NCBI RefSeq assembly: GCF_021653975.1
Contig: NZ_JAJKFK010000004.1
Location: forward strand, 866,936-930,935
Reading direction: 5' to 3'
Source: Amycolatopsis sp. GM8
Lineage (GTDB): Bacteria; Actinomycetota; Actinomycetes; Mycobacteriales; Pseudonocardiaceae
DNA: 64,000 nt
The position numbers and the translations under genes were made by a program. The notes under the pieces were generated by a model. That model made no database searches, was not told the origin of the DNA, and saw nothing but the letters and a program-made list of their open reading frames with translations. Positions 8,441 to 16,438 of this stretch are shown piece after piece (the stretch's first letter is position 1; every line of letters begins with the position of its first letter).

Positions 8441-9444
8441 ACCCGTGCCTTCCCCAGCGACTCGCCGAGAATCCCGGTCGGCCGGAACATCAGCACGATG
8501 ATCAGCACCACGAACGCGACGATGTCCTTCCACTCACCGCCGAACAGCGACTGGCCGTAGTTCTCCACCAGCCCGAGCACGAAACCGCCCAGCAGCGCGC
8601 CGCGCAGGTTACCGATCCCGCCGAGCACCGCGGCGGTGAAAGCCTTGATGCCCAACAGGAATCCGCCGTTGTAGATCGCGCCCTGCGGGATCTTCATCAT
8701 GTAGAACAGCGCCGCCGCGCCGGCCAGCAGGCCGCCGACGAGGAACGTCACCACGATGACCCGTTCCTTGTTCACACCCATCAGCGTCGCGGTGTCCGGA
8801 TCCTGTGCCACCGCACGGATCCCGCGGCCGAGGCGGGTCTTGTTCACGAAGTAGTCCGCCAGGAACCACAGCAGCACCGCGGCCACGAACAGGATGATGT
8901 CGCGATTGGTCACCACCGCGCCGAAGATCCTGAACAGCGGTTGCGGCTGCAGCAGCCGGATCTGCGGCTGCTGGTTCAGCCCGAAGATCAGCTTCAGCGC
9001 CTGCTGGATCGCGAACGACGCGCCGATCGCGGTGATCAGGAAGACCAGCCGCGGCGCGTTCCGGTTGCGCAGCGGACGGTACGCCACCCGTTCCAGGCCG
9101 ACCGCGACCAGACCGGACGCCGCCATCGCGGCTATCCCGGCGAGGAGCAGGAACCCGATCACTTCGATCGTCGACAGGTGCGGGTCGGCGCCAGGTCTGA
9201 AGCCCAGCGCGTAGAAGGTGAGCCACGTGGCGAAGGTGCCGACGATGAACACCTCGGAGTGGGCGAAGTTGATGAGCTTCAGGACACCGTAGACAAGCGT
9301 GTAGCCCAGCGCGATGAGGGCGTAGATGCCGCCCTGCGCCAGGCCGTCGACGGTGTTGTTCCAGAACTGGCTCGCCAGACCGTGGACGTCGAACTGTATC
9401 CAGCTGTCGGTCTGGGTCAGGGCAGCGGTGATCGCGGGGTGCAA
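8437..9444 (-). CDS. livH: Branched-chain amino-acid ABC transporter permease LivH
   Basis: A 335-residue permease with the LivH landmarks GLAQGGIYALIALGYTLVYG and INFAHSEVF near the N-terminus, and the docking loop GRGIRAVAQDPDTATLMGV. The apparent start is a TTG at 9444 (TTG CAC CCC), with only a weak GAGTGA upstream. No ATG or GTG lies in a better position, so initiation is probably weak or coupled to livK translation, 81 bp upstream. The partner permease is LivM. Confidence 0.93.
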   Translation of the reverse strand: MHPAITAALTQTDSWIQFDVHGLASQFWNNTVDGLAQGGIYALIALGYTLVYGVLKLINFAHSEVFIVGTFATWLTFYALGFRPGADPHLSTIEVIGFLLLAGIAAMAASGLVAVGLERVAYRPLRNRNAPRLVFLITAIGASFAIQQALKLIFGLNQQPQIRLLQPQPLFRIFGAVVTNRDIILFVAAVLLWFLADYFVNKTRLGRGIRAVAQDPDTATLMGVNKERVIVVTFLVGGLLAGAAALFYMMKIPQGAIYNGGFLLGIKAFTAAVLGGIGNLRGALLGGFVLGLVENYGQSLFGGEWKDIVAFVVLIIVLMFRPTGILGESLGKARV

Positions 9445-9525
9445 GGGTTCACTCTATTCCCGGGTACGGATCGGGCATGCACGCGGCGGTCGGCCGCGTG
9501 CATGCCCGTCGTCGGTCGATGACTG

Positions 9526-10728
9526 CTAGCTGATCTGGCCGTTGTTGACGATCTTGCCGTTCTCCACCCGGTAGCTCCACACCGGCGTGTCGGACAGCTC
9601 GCCCTTGGCGTCCCACTTGAAGTGCTTCGTCAGGCCCTGGCCATCGTAATTCTTGACGAAGTTCAGCAGCCCGGCCCGGTCCTTGATACCCGAGTCGATG
9701 CCCTTGAGCAGGATGGTCGTGACGTCGTAGCCCTCGGGCGAGTACGTCCCCGGGTCCGCGCCCTCGGTCGCCTTGAAGGCGGCCGTGAAGTCCTTGAAGT
9801 TGTCCTCAGGGACACAGGGGCAGGTGAAGAAGGCGTTGTTCGCGCCGGCGCCCGCGCCCTTGACGAACTCCGGGTCCTTCACGCCGTCCGGTCCGACGAA
9901 CTTCGCGGTGACACCCTTGTCGTTGAGCTGCTGCGCGAACGGGCCGGCCTCGGGGTAGTAGCCCGAGTAGAAGACCGCGTCCGGGCTCTCCGTGGAGATC
10001 TTGTTGACCACGGCGGAGAAGTCGGTCTGGCCGGTCTTCACCTTGTCGGTGCAGCTGGCCTTCGAGCCGAGCGCCTGGGTGACCTGGGCGGCCAGGCCGG
10101 TGCCGTACTCCGAGTCGTCCTCGATGACACAGACCTTGTTGGCCTTGAGGGTGTCGGTGAGGAACTTCGCCGCGGCCGGTCCCTGCACCGCGTCGTTGCC
10201 CATGCCGCGGAAGAAGGTCTTCCAGCCGTTGTCGGCGAGCGCCGGGTTGGTGGCCGACGGGGTGACCGTGACGAGGCCGGCCTGGTTGAACAGGTTGCCC
10301 GCGGCCTTCGACTCACCCGAGAAGGGCAGGCCGACGACGCCGATGATGTCGGCCTCGCTGATCACCTGGGTGACGATGCCGGGGGCCTTGTCGGGCTTGC
10401 CCTCGGTGTCGAACTGCTTCAGGGTGACCTGGCAGCCCGGGTTGGCCTGGTTGTGCTGCTTCACCGCGAGATCGGCGCCGCGCAGGATGTTCTGTCCCAG
10501 CGCCGCGCTCGACCCGTTGATGGTGCCCGCGTACGCCAGGGAGACGCCGGAACAGACGGCCTTACCGTCGCCGGCCGGGTTCGCCGCGTTAGCCGCCTGT
10601 GACGGCGCCGCGGCGGAGCTGTTGGTGTTGCCCGACGAGCTTCCCTCGTCCCGCGCCGCGCAGGCGCCCAGGACGAGCGATGCCACCGCCGCCAGCACGA
10701 TGACTCCGGTGAGTCGTGCTCTTGACAC
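9526..10728 (-). CDS. livK: Branched-chain amino-acid ABC transporter substrate-binding lipoprotein
   Basis: A 400-residue periplasmic-binding-fold protein of the Leu/Ile/Val family, the first gene of the transporter operon. It starts VSRARLTGVIVLAAVASLVLG, followed by the lipobox LGAC, so the mature protein would be lipid-anchored outside the membrane. A Ser/Asn/Ala-rich linker precedes the ligand-binding fold (SLAYAGTINGSSAALGQN). The GTG at 10728 follows GGGAGGAAAC, a strong ribosome site. The true ligand could be another amino acid or an amide. Confidence 0.93.
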   Translation of the reverse strand: MSRARLTGVIVLAAVASLVLGACAARDEGSSSGNTNSSAAAPSQAANAANPAGDGKAVCSGVSLAYAGTINGSSAALGQNILRGADLAVKQHNQANPGCQVTLKQFDTEGKPDKAPGIVTQVISEADIIGVVGLPFSGESKAAGNLFNQAGLVTVTPSATNPALADNGWKTFFRGMGNDAVQGPAAAKFLTDTLKANKVCVIEDDSEYGTGLAAQVTQALGSKASCTDKVKTGQTDFSAVVNKISTESPDAVFYSGYYPEAGPFAQQLNDKGVTAKFVGPDGVKDPEFVKGAGAGANNAFFTCPCVPEDNFKDFTAAFKATEGADPGTYSPEGYDVTTILLKGIDSGIKDRAGLLNFVKNYDGQGLTKHFKWDAKGELSDTPVWSYRVENGKIVNNGQIS

Positions 10729-10970
10729 TCGTTTCCTCCCAATGCCCGGTCTGCCGCATTTGGTGTGCGGCTGTCCCCAAATGCGTGGGAACCTGACTGG
10801 CCGCAAAACGTAGCGGTCCACCGCCGGGTTGCACAGCGATACTCACCGTCTTGTATCCACATCGTGACGGTCGTCACAAGTGTTTATGCACGGTTTACAC
10901 CCGGTTGCCGGAAAGCAACAACCGGGTGATAACAACCTGTAGCGACCGCTCATCCGAGCGGGTTAACGGG
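10729..10970 (-). promoter_or_regulatory. Upstream region of the liv operon with pdtaR terminator
   Basis: This 242-bp gap between the pdtaR stop and the livK start must contain the liv promoter. A hairpin with perfect 10-bp arms (CACCCGGTTG at 10898-10907, CAACCGGGTG at 10919-10928, 11-nt loop) follows the pdtaR stop in its direction and probably terminates it. I cannot identify a confident -35/-10 pair. Confidence 0.55.
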
Positions 10971-11588
10971 CTAGCGCTGGCCGATGCTTTCGACCACGGC
11001 CTGTGCGACTTCCTTCATCGTGGTGCGCCGGTCCATCGCGGTGCGCTGAATCCAGCGGAACGCGTCGGGCTCGGTCAGGCCCTGCTGGCTCATCAGCAGG
11101 CCTTTGGCGCGGTCGATGACCTTGCGGGTCTCCAGCCGGTCGGTGAGCCCCGCGACCTCGGCCTCGAGTGCCTGCAGCTCGGAGAACCGGCTGATGGCGA
11201 GCTCGATGGCCGGTACGAGGTCGCGCTTGGCGAAGGGTTTCACCAGGTAGGCCATCGTGCCCGCGTCGCGGGCGCGCTCGACCAGGTCGCGCTGGCTGAA
11301 GGCGGTGAGGATGACGACCGGGGCGACCCGGTCGCCGGTGATCTTCGAGGCCGCCTCGATGCCGTCCAGCTTGGGCATCTTGACGTCCAGGATCACCAGA
11401 TCGGGCCTGAGTTCGGCGGCGAGCTTGATGGCCTCCTCGCCGTCGCCCGCCTCCCCCACCACCTGGTAGCCCTCTTCGCGCAACATCTCGACGAGGTCGA
11501 GTCGGATCAGTGCTTCGTCTTCGGCGACGAGCACCCGACGCTGCGGCTCAGTGGCGACGCCGCCTGCCTCGGCAGCCTGTTCGGTCAC
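10971..11588 (-). CDS. pdtaR: ANTAR-domain response regulator, PdtaR type
   Basis: A 205-residue transcription antiterminator. The receiver domain (VLVAEDEALIRLDLVEMLRE, then phospho-acceptor DLVILDVKMP and the switch TAFSQ and KPF) is followed by a coiled-coil linker and a C-terminal ANTAR RNA-binding domain (RKVIDRAKGLLMSQQGLTEPDAFRWIQ). In mycobacteria PdtaR pairs with the sensor kinase PdtaS and releases terminator hairpins in target mRNAs. No kinase gene is in this window. The GTG at 11588 has AGGAGG upstream. pdtaR lies near polA in mycobacteria too. Confidence 0.93.
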   Translation of the reverse strand: MTEQAAEAGGVATEPQRRVLVAEDEALIRLDLVEMLREEGYQVVGEAGDGEEAIKLAAELRPDLVILDVKMPKLDGIEAASKITGDRVAPVVILTAFSQRDLVERARDAGTMAYLVKPFAKRDLVPAIELAISRFSELQALEAEVAGLTDRLETRKVIDRAKGLLMSQQGLTEPDAFRWIQRTAMDRRTTMKEVAQAVVESIGQR

Positions 11589-11782
11589 CGGGGTCCTCCT
11601 GCGTGCTCGACGGGACAAGAATGCGGCGTACCGCGAACCATCAGCCTACCGGGAACGATCCAGAACGTGAGGATGGTGTTCACCACGTGGCACGGACGGG
11701 CCAGGCCGGGTAAGCGCCCGTTACAGAGGGCTACCCCCGCTGGTCGAGACCCGGGCGGCGGCGCGTAGAGTCTGGCGGCGCC

Positions 11783-11856
11783 GCCCCCGTAGCCCAACTG
11801 GCAGAGGCAACGGATTCAAAACCCGTCCAGTGTGAGTTCGAATCTCACCGGGGGCA
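11783..11856 (+). tRNA. tRNA-Leu (anticodon CAA), with a short variable loop
   Basis: A 74-nt cloverleaf. Acceptor stem 11783-11789 pairs with 11849-11855 (7 bp), the D arm is GCC/GGC with GG in the loop, the anticodon stem is 11810-11814 with 11822-11826, the loop TTCAAAA gives anticodon CAA at 11817-11819, and the T arm is GTGAG/CTCAC with loop TTCGAAT. The discriminator is A11856; CCA is not encoded. The variable region is only 5 nt, whereas leucine tRNAs normally have a long variable arm, and the innermost anticodon-stem pair is A-C. Its 3' half is the att core of the adjacent element, which regenerates an intact gene on integration. Confidence 0.9.
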
Positions 11857-11857
11857 C
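11815..11857 (+). repeat. attL core: 43-bp direct repeat, copy 1 (inside tRNA)
   Basis: Positions 11815-11857 are identical base for base to 33452-33494. The repeat runs from the first base of the tRNA anticodon loop to one base past the tRNA end, which is the usual attB used by tyrosine integrases of AICEs. The flanking bases differ (A versus G before, T versus G after), so 43 bp is the exact shared length. Confidence 0.95.
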
Positions 11858-11875
11858 TCCCCCACACTAGCCAGA

Positions 11876-11914
11876 ATCGGCCCCTCACCAGCAAGAACAG
11901 GGTGAGGGGCCGAT
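11876..11914. terminator. Hairpin between tRNA and integrase
   Basis: Perfect 14-bp arms (ATCGGCCCCTCACC at 11876-11889 and its complement at 11901-11914) with an 11-nt loop. It sits between the rightward tRNA and the end of the leftward integrase gene, so it can end both transcripts and shields the tRNA from element transcription. Confidence 0.8.
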
Positions 11915-11920
11915 CTTGTG

Positions 11921-13402
11921 TCATCCGGCCGTGTCCGGTTCTGTCCGGCCATCGTCGGCCGCCTGCGGTCTATTCGCGGTCTCGCCGGACTCCGCTCCGG
12001 ACGGGAGTTCGAGCACCCGCTCGATGCGCTCACGGGCGCTGGCCTCCTGCCCCGCCAGCACCTTCGCGTAGATCCGGTGCAGCACCGCGACGGAATGCCC
12101 GGCCCATTCCGCGACCTGAGTAGAGGGCACGCCAGCCGCGAGCCACGTGGACACGCACGCGTGCCGAAGGTCGTACGGCCGCTTACCGAGCACGGATTCG
12201 TACTCGGCGTCCGTGAGCGCCGCTTTCCGAGCCTTGTCCCACACGCGCGCCACAGTCGATTCGGCGAGATCCTTTCCGAGCAGGCTCCGGAATAACCGTC
12301 CGTCGCTCGCGGTGCCGAACCGTTCCAAGTGCGCGTGCAGCAGCTCGGTCAACTGCGGCGGACACGGAACCGTCCGCACCTCTCCCCTCCCCCGCTGTTT
12401 GAGCTGCCGCCGGTCCCGTCGAGTTCCCGAATCGGTCCATGCGGCCCCAGCGATCGGCGCCGATTCCGAAAGCAGCAACTCGCCCCAACCCTTCTCCGGC
12501 AACGCGAGATCCCCTTTTCGCAGCATTGCCGCTTCCTCGGGCCGGAGACCGCCGTAGTACATCGCGCCGAAATAGGCCACGAGTCCGGGTCCGGCTGACC
12601 GCCGCGGTTGCCCCTCGACCTTCTGCGCCTCGACAGCCGCGAGAAGCTTCGTCGCGTGCGTCGGGTTGATCACCACTCGTTTGTCGATTGCCTGGTTCTG
12701 CTTCGGCGGCGTCCACTTCACATCCGGAATCCGGTTCTTGCCGAGCAACTTTTTCTCTACGGCGAGGTCTAAAGCGTTATACAAGACAGCTCGTTTCCGG
12801 GCCACGGTCTTCGCGGCGGCCGGTTTGCCGTCCATCTTCAACGCGAGCGCGTCGAGCACAGCGCGGACTGCCGAGAGATCATCGAGCCGGGAAACGCTCA
12901 CCGTGTTCGCAGCAAGCCATTTCAGCGCGGCTTCGATCTCGCGCGGCTTCGCGGTGCTGCGACGGCTGGTGTTGAATGCCCAGCCGGTGAGCGCTTTCCG
13001 CAGCACCTTGTCATCCGGCTTTCCCCGGGTGGTCGCCAACATCGCCGTGGTTACGGTGGCGAGCGCGTCGGCGTTGCCCGCGCGGGACTTGGCTGCCGCG
13101 CGGGTCCACTTCTTATCCACATACTCGACGGCGAACGAAAACCAGCTCTCGTTCTTCACCTCGCGCCCCATTGAGACCGGCAGACCGTCCGACTTCCGGA
13201 AGGCTTCCCCGCGCTTCTGAGCGGACAGGAGCTGCGAGTGGAACGACTCTGCGAGTCCCTTCGTGGCGTAGGTATCCGACCAAACTTTCTTCTCAACGAC
13301 CCACCGGACAGTGTAGGAAATCTTGCCGATCCGCGCTCCCTTTCGAGGCTTCCCAACCTTTTCGCGAATAGTCCAGATTTGGACGTCGAAGGTGTTTTCC
13401 AT
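11921..13402 (-). CDS. int: Tyrosine integrase of the AICE
   Basis: A 493-residue site-specific recombinase. The core-binding domain is around residues 85-220. The catalytic domain shows Arg near 287 (MYYGGLRPEEAAML), the second Arg in YDLRHACVSTWLAAG (near 415), His near 438 (EWAGHSV) and nucleophile Tyr near 447 (HRIYAKV). Its 3' end lies 64 bp from the attL repeat, the normal AICE layout. The ATG at 13402 overlaps the excisionase stop (ATGA), so the two are co-translated. It should join attP with the tRNA attB. Confidence 0.95.
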   Translation of the reverse strand: MENTFDVQIWTIREKVGKPRKGARIGKISYTVRWVVEKKVWSDTYATKGLAESFHSQLLSAQKRGEAFRKSDGLPVSMGREVKNESWFSFAVEYVDKKWTRAAAKSRAGNADALATVTTAMLATTRGKPDDKVLRKALTGWAFNTSRRSTAKPREIEAALKWLAANTVSVSRLDDLSAVRAVLDALALKMDGKPAAAKTVARKRAVLYNALDLAVEKKLLGKNRIPDVKWTPPKQNQAIDKRVVINPTHATKLLAAVEAQKVEGQPRRSAGPGLVAYFGAMYYGGLRPEEAAMLRKGDLALPEKGWGELLLSESAPIAGAAWTDSGTRRDRRQLKQRGRGEVRTVPCPPQLTELLHAHLERFGTASDGRLFRSLLGKDLAESTVARVWDKARKAALTDAEYESVLGKRPYDLRHACVSTWLAAGVPSTQVAEWAGHSVAVLHRIYAKVLAGQEASARERIERVLELPSGAESGETANRPQAADDGRTEPDTAG

Positions 13403-13590
13403 CAGGCAACCTCCTCACATGAATCGAGCCACGATTCGAGGTCGATTCGGCGGACTCGGATCTCCCCGTTCGGGAGCTTGATACAGCGCGGCGCGCGTCC
13501 CTTTGCCCGCCATTCGTAGAAGGTCGAGCGGGCTACTTCGAGTTCCTCGCAGAGTGCGGCGATGGTCAGGTGCTGGCGTGTGGTGGCCAT
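13402..13590 (-). CDS. xis: Excisionase (HTH_17/MerR-like DNA-binding protein)
   Basis: A 62-residue helix-turn-helix protein: LTIAALCEELEVARSTFYEWRAKGRAP, then a beta-hairpin wing (IKLPNGEIRVRRIDLESWLD). This is the compact AlpA-like fold of AICE excisionases. It lies directly before int with a 4-bp overlap, and a rep-type gene lies upstream across a repeat-rich gap. Expected to bend DNA at attL/attR and bias the integrase toward excision. Confidence 0.88.
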   Translation of the reverse strand: MATTRQHLTIAALCEELEVARSTFYEWRAKGRAPRCIKLPNGEIRVRRIDLESWLDSCEEVA

Positions 13591-13659
13591 GGGTGGCGGT
13601 GCTCCTCGCGACGGTGGTCGGTGTGGTCGGCGAGTCGCGTCATGGCTCTGCCCTCCTGG

Positions 13660-13896
13660 GGTAGCGGATGTGGTCGGTCGGGATTCCTCCGCTACCTGCG
13701 CTACCTGTGCTACTTCGCAGGTCAGAGGGGTAGCGGATACGGCGGGGGTAGCACTTACATGTGCTACCTACTGTCTGTGATGGGCGGTGACGCTCCGGAG
13801 GTAGCACTGAGATGTGCTACCTCCCCCGGATCCGCTACCGCGCTGACCTGGGCGGTAGCACTGGTAGCGGAGGTAGCGGCAGGAGGCAGGTAGCGC
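13660..13896. repeat. Cluster of GGTAGC-type repeats (iteron or operator array)
   Basis: Fourteen or so copies of GGTAGC followed by GG or AC/GC, in both orientations, in 240 bp (for example 13660, 13688, 13698, 13729, 13747, 13761, 13800, 13814, 13831, 13854, 13863, 13872, 13889). Two pairs form perfect 8-bp palindromes with 6-nt spacers (13747-13768 and 13800-13821, GGTAGCAC with GTGCTACC). The cluster covers the xis upstream region and the last codons of the DUF3631 gene, where it also dictates an Ala/Thr/Ser-rich tail. Candidate roles are replication iterons, operator sites or attenuators for xis-int. Confidence 0.75.
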
Positions 13897-15140
13897 TGCC
13901 AGGCGTCGGCGAGTCCACCGGGGCCGTCGGCGCGGTAGCCCCGGCGCACGATCCCGCCGGGGAGCTTGACGTCCTTGGCCAGCACGCCGTAGGGCTTGAG
14001 GAATGCGGCCAGGCGCCGGGAGTCGAGGGCCTTGCCGTCCAACTCCGCCCAGGGGGATTCGTCCAGCTCGTGCAGGGCGGCGAGGATGTCGTCGGTGGTG
14101 AGCTTGTCGGTGTCGCGGGTGGTGTAGAGGTCGCGTAGGTCGGCGAGCAGTTGCAGGCGTTGTCCGCCGCCGTTGCGGTCAGTGTTGGCGACCTCAACGA
14201 AGTGCAGGCAGGCGGCGCGGGCGGTGTCGGGCCAGTGCCCGCCGGCGGCGTCGGCAATGGCGATCAGGGGTCGCCAGATCTCCGCGGCCCGGTCCCGCAC
14301 GCCGGGCGGCATGACGGGTCGGCCGCGGCTGACCTTGTCCGTGACCGACCCGACCCACCCGGCGAGTGCCTCGCGCAGCGGCGCGGCCTCGGCTTCGACT
14401 TCTTCTTCCCAGAACTCGCCGACTTCTTCGTCGTGGCGGCGGCGTTTCATGTGGATGGTGATGGCGCGGGTGGTGATGGTGTCGGGCATGTTCCCGGCAA
14501 TGCCCGCCAAAGCGGCGGGGGCGAACACGGGGAACCGTTGCACTTTCATGGCTTTGGCGTCGCCGACGCAGCGGGCGACGGTGGCGCCGCGCTTGTATCC
14601 GGCGTTGAGCAGGCCGCGCAGGTCTTCGTTGTTGCCGCCGCTTTTGCCGCCGAAGATGGTGTCGACTTCGTCGAACAGGATGGTGATCGGGCCGTCGTTG
14701 ACCATCCGGAACAGGGCGGCGGTGGTCGCGGAGAACGTCATTTCCGGTGCCCGCACGAGGAACTGCGCCACCTCCAGCACACGGGTCTTGCCGGATCCGG
14801 GTTCCACGGAGGACAGGATCAGGCGGGGTGTGACGTAGAAGTGGTCCGCGGCGTGGGTGTGGGCGTACCAGAGGGCGAGCATGGGTGCACAGTGCTCGGA
14901 CGGGAAGACGTTGAACCGCGCGGTGAAGTCCCGCACCCGGTCGAGTACCTCGTGCCCGGTGGCGATGACCCGGTTCGCTGCCCGCCAGATCTGCTGGCAG
15001 TTTTCCGTACAGAAGTCGTCCGATGGCGAGTCACCCAGCTCCCGGCCGCACTGGATGCACGCGCCCGGCGCGCCGGGCGGATCGTCGATCAGGTCATTGA
15101 TCGCGGCCACCGTATCGGCGGTGGCGTCGGGTTGGTGCAT
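13764..15140 (-). CDS. DUF3631 P-loop ATPase of the AICE replication block
   Basis: A 458-residue protein. After an N-terminal cysteine pair region (CIQCGRELG, then FCTENCQ) it has a P-loop SSVEPGSGKTRVLEVAQFL and a Walker B ITILFDEVDTIFG, followed by an arginine-rich segment and the DUF3631 C-terminal region. In AICEs such proteins act with a primase-polymerase as helicase or initiator. That role is inferred from family and context. The ATG at 15140 overlaps the methyltransferase stop. The last 30 residues are low complexity because the gene runs into the GGTAGC repeat cluster; the stop lies inside a palindrome. Confidence 0.85.
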   Translation of the reverse strand: MHQPDATADTVAAINDLIDDPPGAPGACIQCGRELGDSPSDDFCTENCQQIWRAANRVIATGHEVLDRVRDFTARFNVFPSEHCAPMLALWYAHTHAADHFYVTPRLILSSVEPGSGKTRVLEVAQFLVRAPEMTFSATTAALFRMVNDGPITILFDEVDTIFGGKSGGNNEDLRGLLNAGYKRGATVARCVGDAKAMKVQRFPVFAPAALAGIAGNMPDTITTRAITIHMKRRRHDEEVGEFWEEEVEAEAAPLREALAGWVGSVTDKVSRGRPVMPPGVRDRAAEIWRPLIAIADAAGGHWPDTARAACLHFVEVANTDRNGGGQRLQLLADLRDLYTTRDTDKLTTDDILAALHELDESPWAELDGKALDSRRLAAFLKPYGVLAKDVKLPGGIVRRGYRADGPGGLADAWQRYLPPAATSATSATAQVSAVADPGEVAHLSATSGASPPITDSR

Positions 15141-16438
15141 CAGGCTGCCTCCAATCGGGTGGTCGCGGCGGGGTGCACGAGCGGGGCGAGGATCGCGGCC
15201 GCGAGCGGTGGCGGTACGGCGTCGCCGATCTGCCGGTATTGGGCGGACTTGCCGCCCTGCCACGGGTAGTCGGCCGGGAAGCCTTGCAGGACACCGGCTT
15301 CGGCGACGGTGACCCGCCGCCGACCCTGCCCGTCGACTTCGTGGAACTCCACGGTGTTGGCGCGCTGCCCGAAGAACACGGTCCCGGCGGGCTCGTCGAG
15401 GCCGCGGGCGCAGGCGTTGTCCTGGCTGCCGTTGCGCATCACCCAGTGCCCGACCTTCCCGGTGATCGTGGTCGCCGGTTCTCCCGGTTCGCGGATGGTG
15501 CGCGTGCCTAGGTCGCCCCCGTCTGAGTAGTTGGAGCGCAGCGCCCACGCCCCGACGTTGCCGGTGAGGGTGGGTGAGGGCGCCTCGCAACCCCGTTCGT
15601 AGGGCACGGTGCGGCCTCCCCCGACACGGCTGTTGTTGCCGGTGGACACGACGACTTCGTGCAGGTGCTGGCGGGCCGCGTAGTTGCCGAACACCTCGGC
15701 GCCCCCGGTGTCGGTTCCGCCGGCGGTGATGGTCCAGGCGGGTCGTGCGGGCAGGCCCCACCCGAGCGCATCGGCCATCGACACCGGCGGGGGCAACGGA
15801 TCCCCGAACAAGTCCGGCTCGGTCTCGACCTCCCGCCCGGCCCGGTACTCCTGATGCGTCGCGACCGGGGGCATGACCGGGAGCCCGTCGCGGCGGGCGA
15901 TGAGGATCGCCCGGCGGCGGGTCTGCGGGACCCCGTAACACTCCGCGGCCAGGACACCGCACCACACCCGATACCCGAGTTCCCGCAACAGGCTCGCGGC
16001 GTGCTCCCACAGCGGCAACACCGGCGGCACCTGCTCCAGCGCGACCCACCGGGGCCGAAGCGCATGCACGTAGCGCAGGGGTTCCGCGGTCAGCTTCGAC
16101 CGCTCATCCGCCCAGGTCTCCTCGCGGGGACGGCGGCCGCGAGCGAACGCGGTCATGCGGGCGAATACCGCAGGTTTGTCCTTCTCTCCCAGCCGTTTCC
16201 CGGCCGGGGAGAACGACGTGCACGGCGGCGACTGCACCAGCCCATCCACCGGCCCCACACTCTGCAGATCCACTGTGGACACATCCGACTGGGTTCGGGC
16301 GTGCCCGGCGGCACGGGCGGTGGCGCACGCGTCGGCGTCGATCTCGAACGCGGTCACCCGGCCCCGATATCCGGCCTGCCGCAGGCCCTGGGACCAGCCA
16401 CCGGGCCCGGCGAACCCTTCCACAACGTGCTCGGTCAT
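15140..16438 (-). CDS. C5-cytosine DNA methyltransferase
   Basis: A 432-residue Dcm-type enzyme. Motif I is FAGPGGWSQGLRQ (about 9-21), motif IV with the catalytic Cys is QSPPCTSFSPAGK (Cys near 73), motif VI is ALEQVPPV (EQV where ENV is usual), motif VIII is QTRRRAILIA, and motif X is GDAVPPPLA near the end. The target site is not predictable. No cognate restriction enzyme lies beside it. It sits between the DUF3631 and primase genes with 4-bp overlaps on both sides, so it may protect the element from host restriction during transfer. Confidence 0.93.
   Translation of the reverse strand: MTEHVVEGFAGPGGWSQGLRQAGYRGRVTAFEIDADACATARAAGHARTQSDVSTVDLQSVGPVDGLVQSPPCTSFSPAGKRLGEKDKPAVFARMTAFARGRRPREETWADERSKLTAEPLRYVHALRPRWVALEQVPPVLPLWEHAASLLRELGYRVWCGVLAAECYGVPQTRRRAILIARRDGLPVMPPVATHQEYRAGREVETEPDLFGDPLPPPVSMADALGWGLPARPAWTITAGGTDTGGAEVFGNYAARQHLHEVVVSTGNNSRVGGGRTVPYERGCEAPSPTLTGNVGAWALRSNYSDGGDLGTRTIREPGEPATTITGKVGHWVMRNGSQDNACARGLDEPAGTVFFGQRANTVEFHEVDGQGRRRVTVAEAGVLQGFPADYPWQGGKSAQYRQIGDAVPPPLAAAILAPLVHPAATTRLEAA

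Noticed and set aside
9441..9460. livH as truncated at its start because no ATG or GTG is present
   Set aside because: Homology reaches the first residues and a TTG start at 9444 gives a normal-length permease.
11721..11924. A minus-strand frame across the tRNA (GEIRTHTGRVLN)
   Set aside because: It is the antisense of the tRNA. Such text is a common mis-annotation in databases and is used here only to explain the recombinase read-through.
13660..13896. A CRISPR array
   Set aside because: The repeat units are only 6-9 bp, in both orientations and unevenly spaced; no cas genes are in the window.
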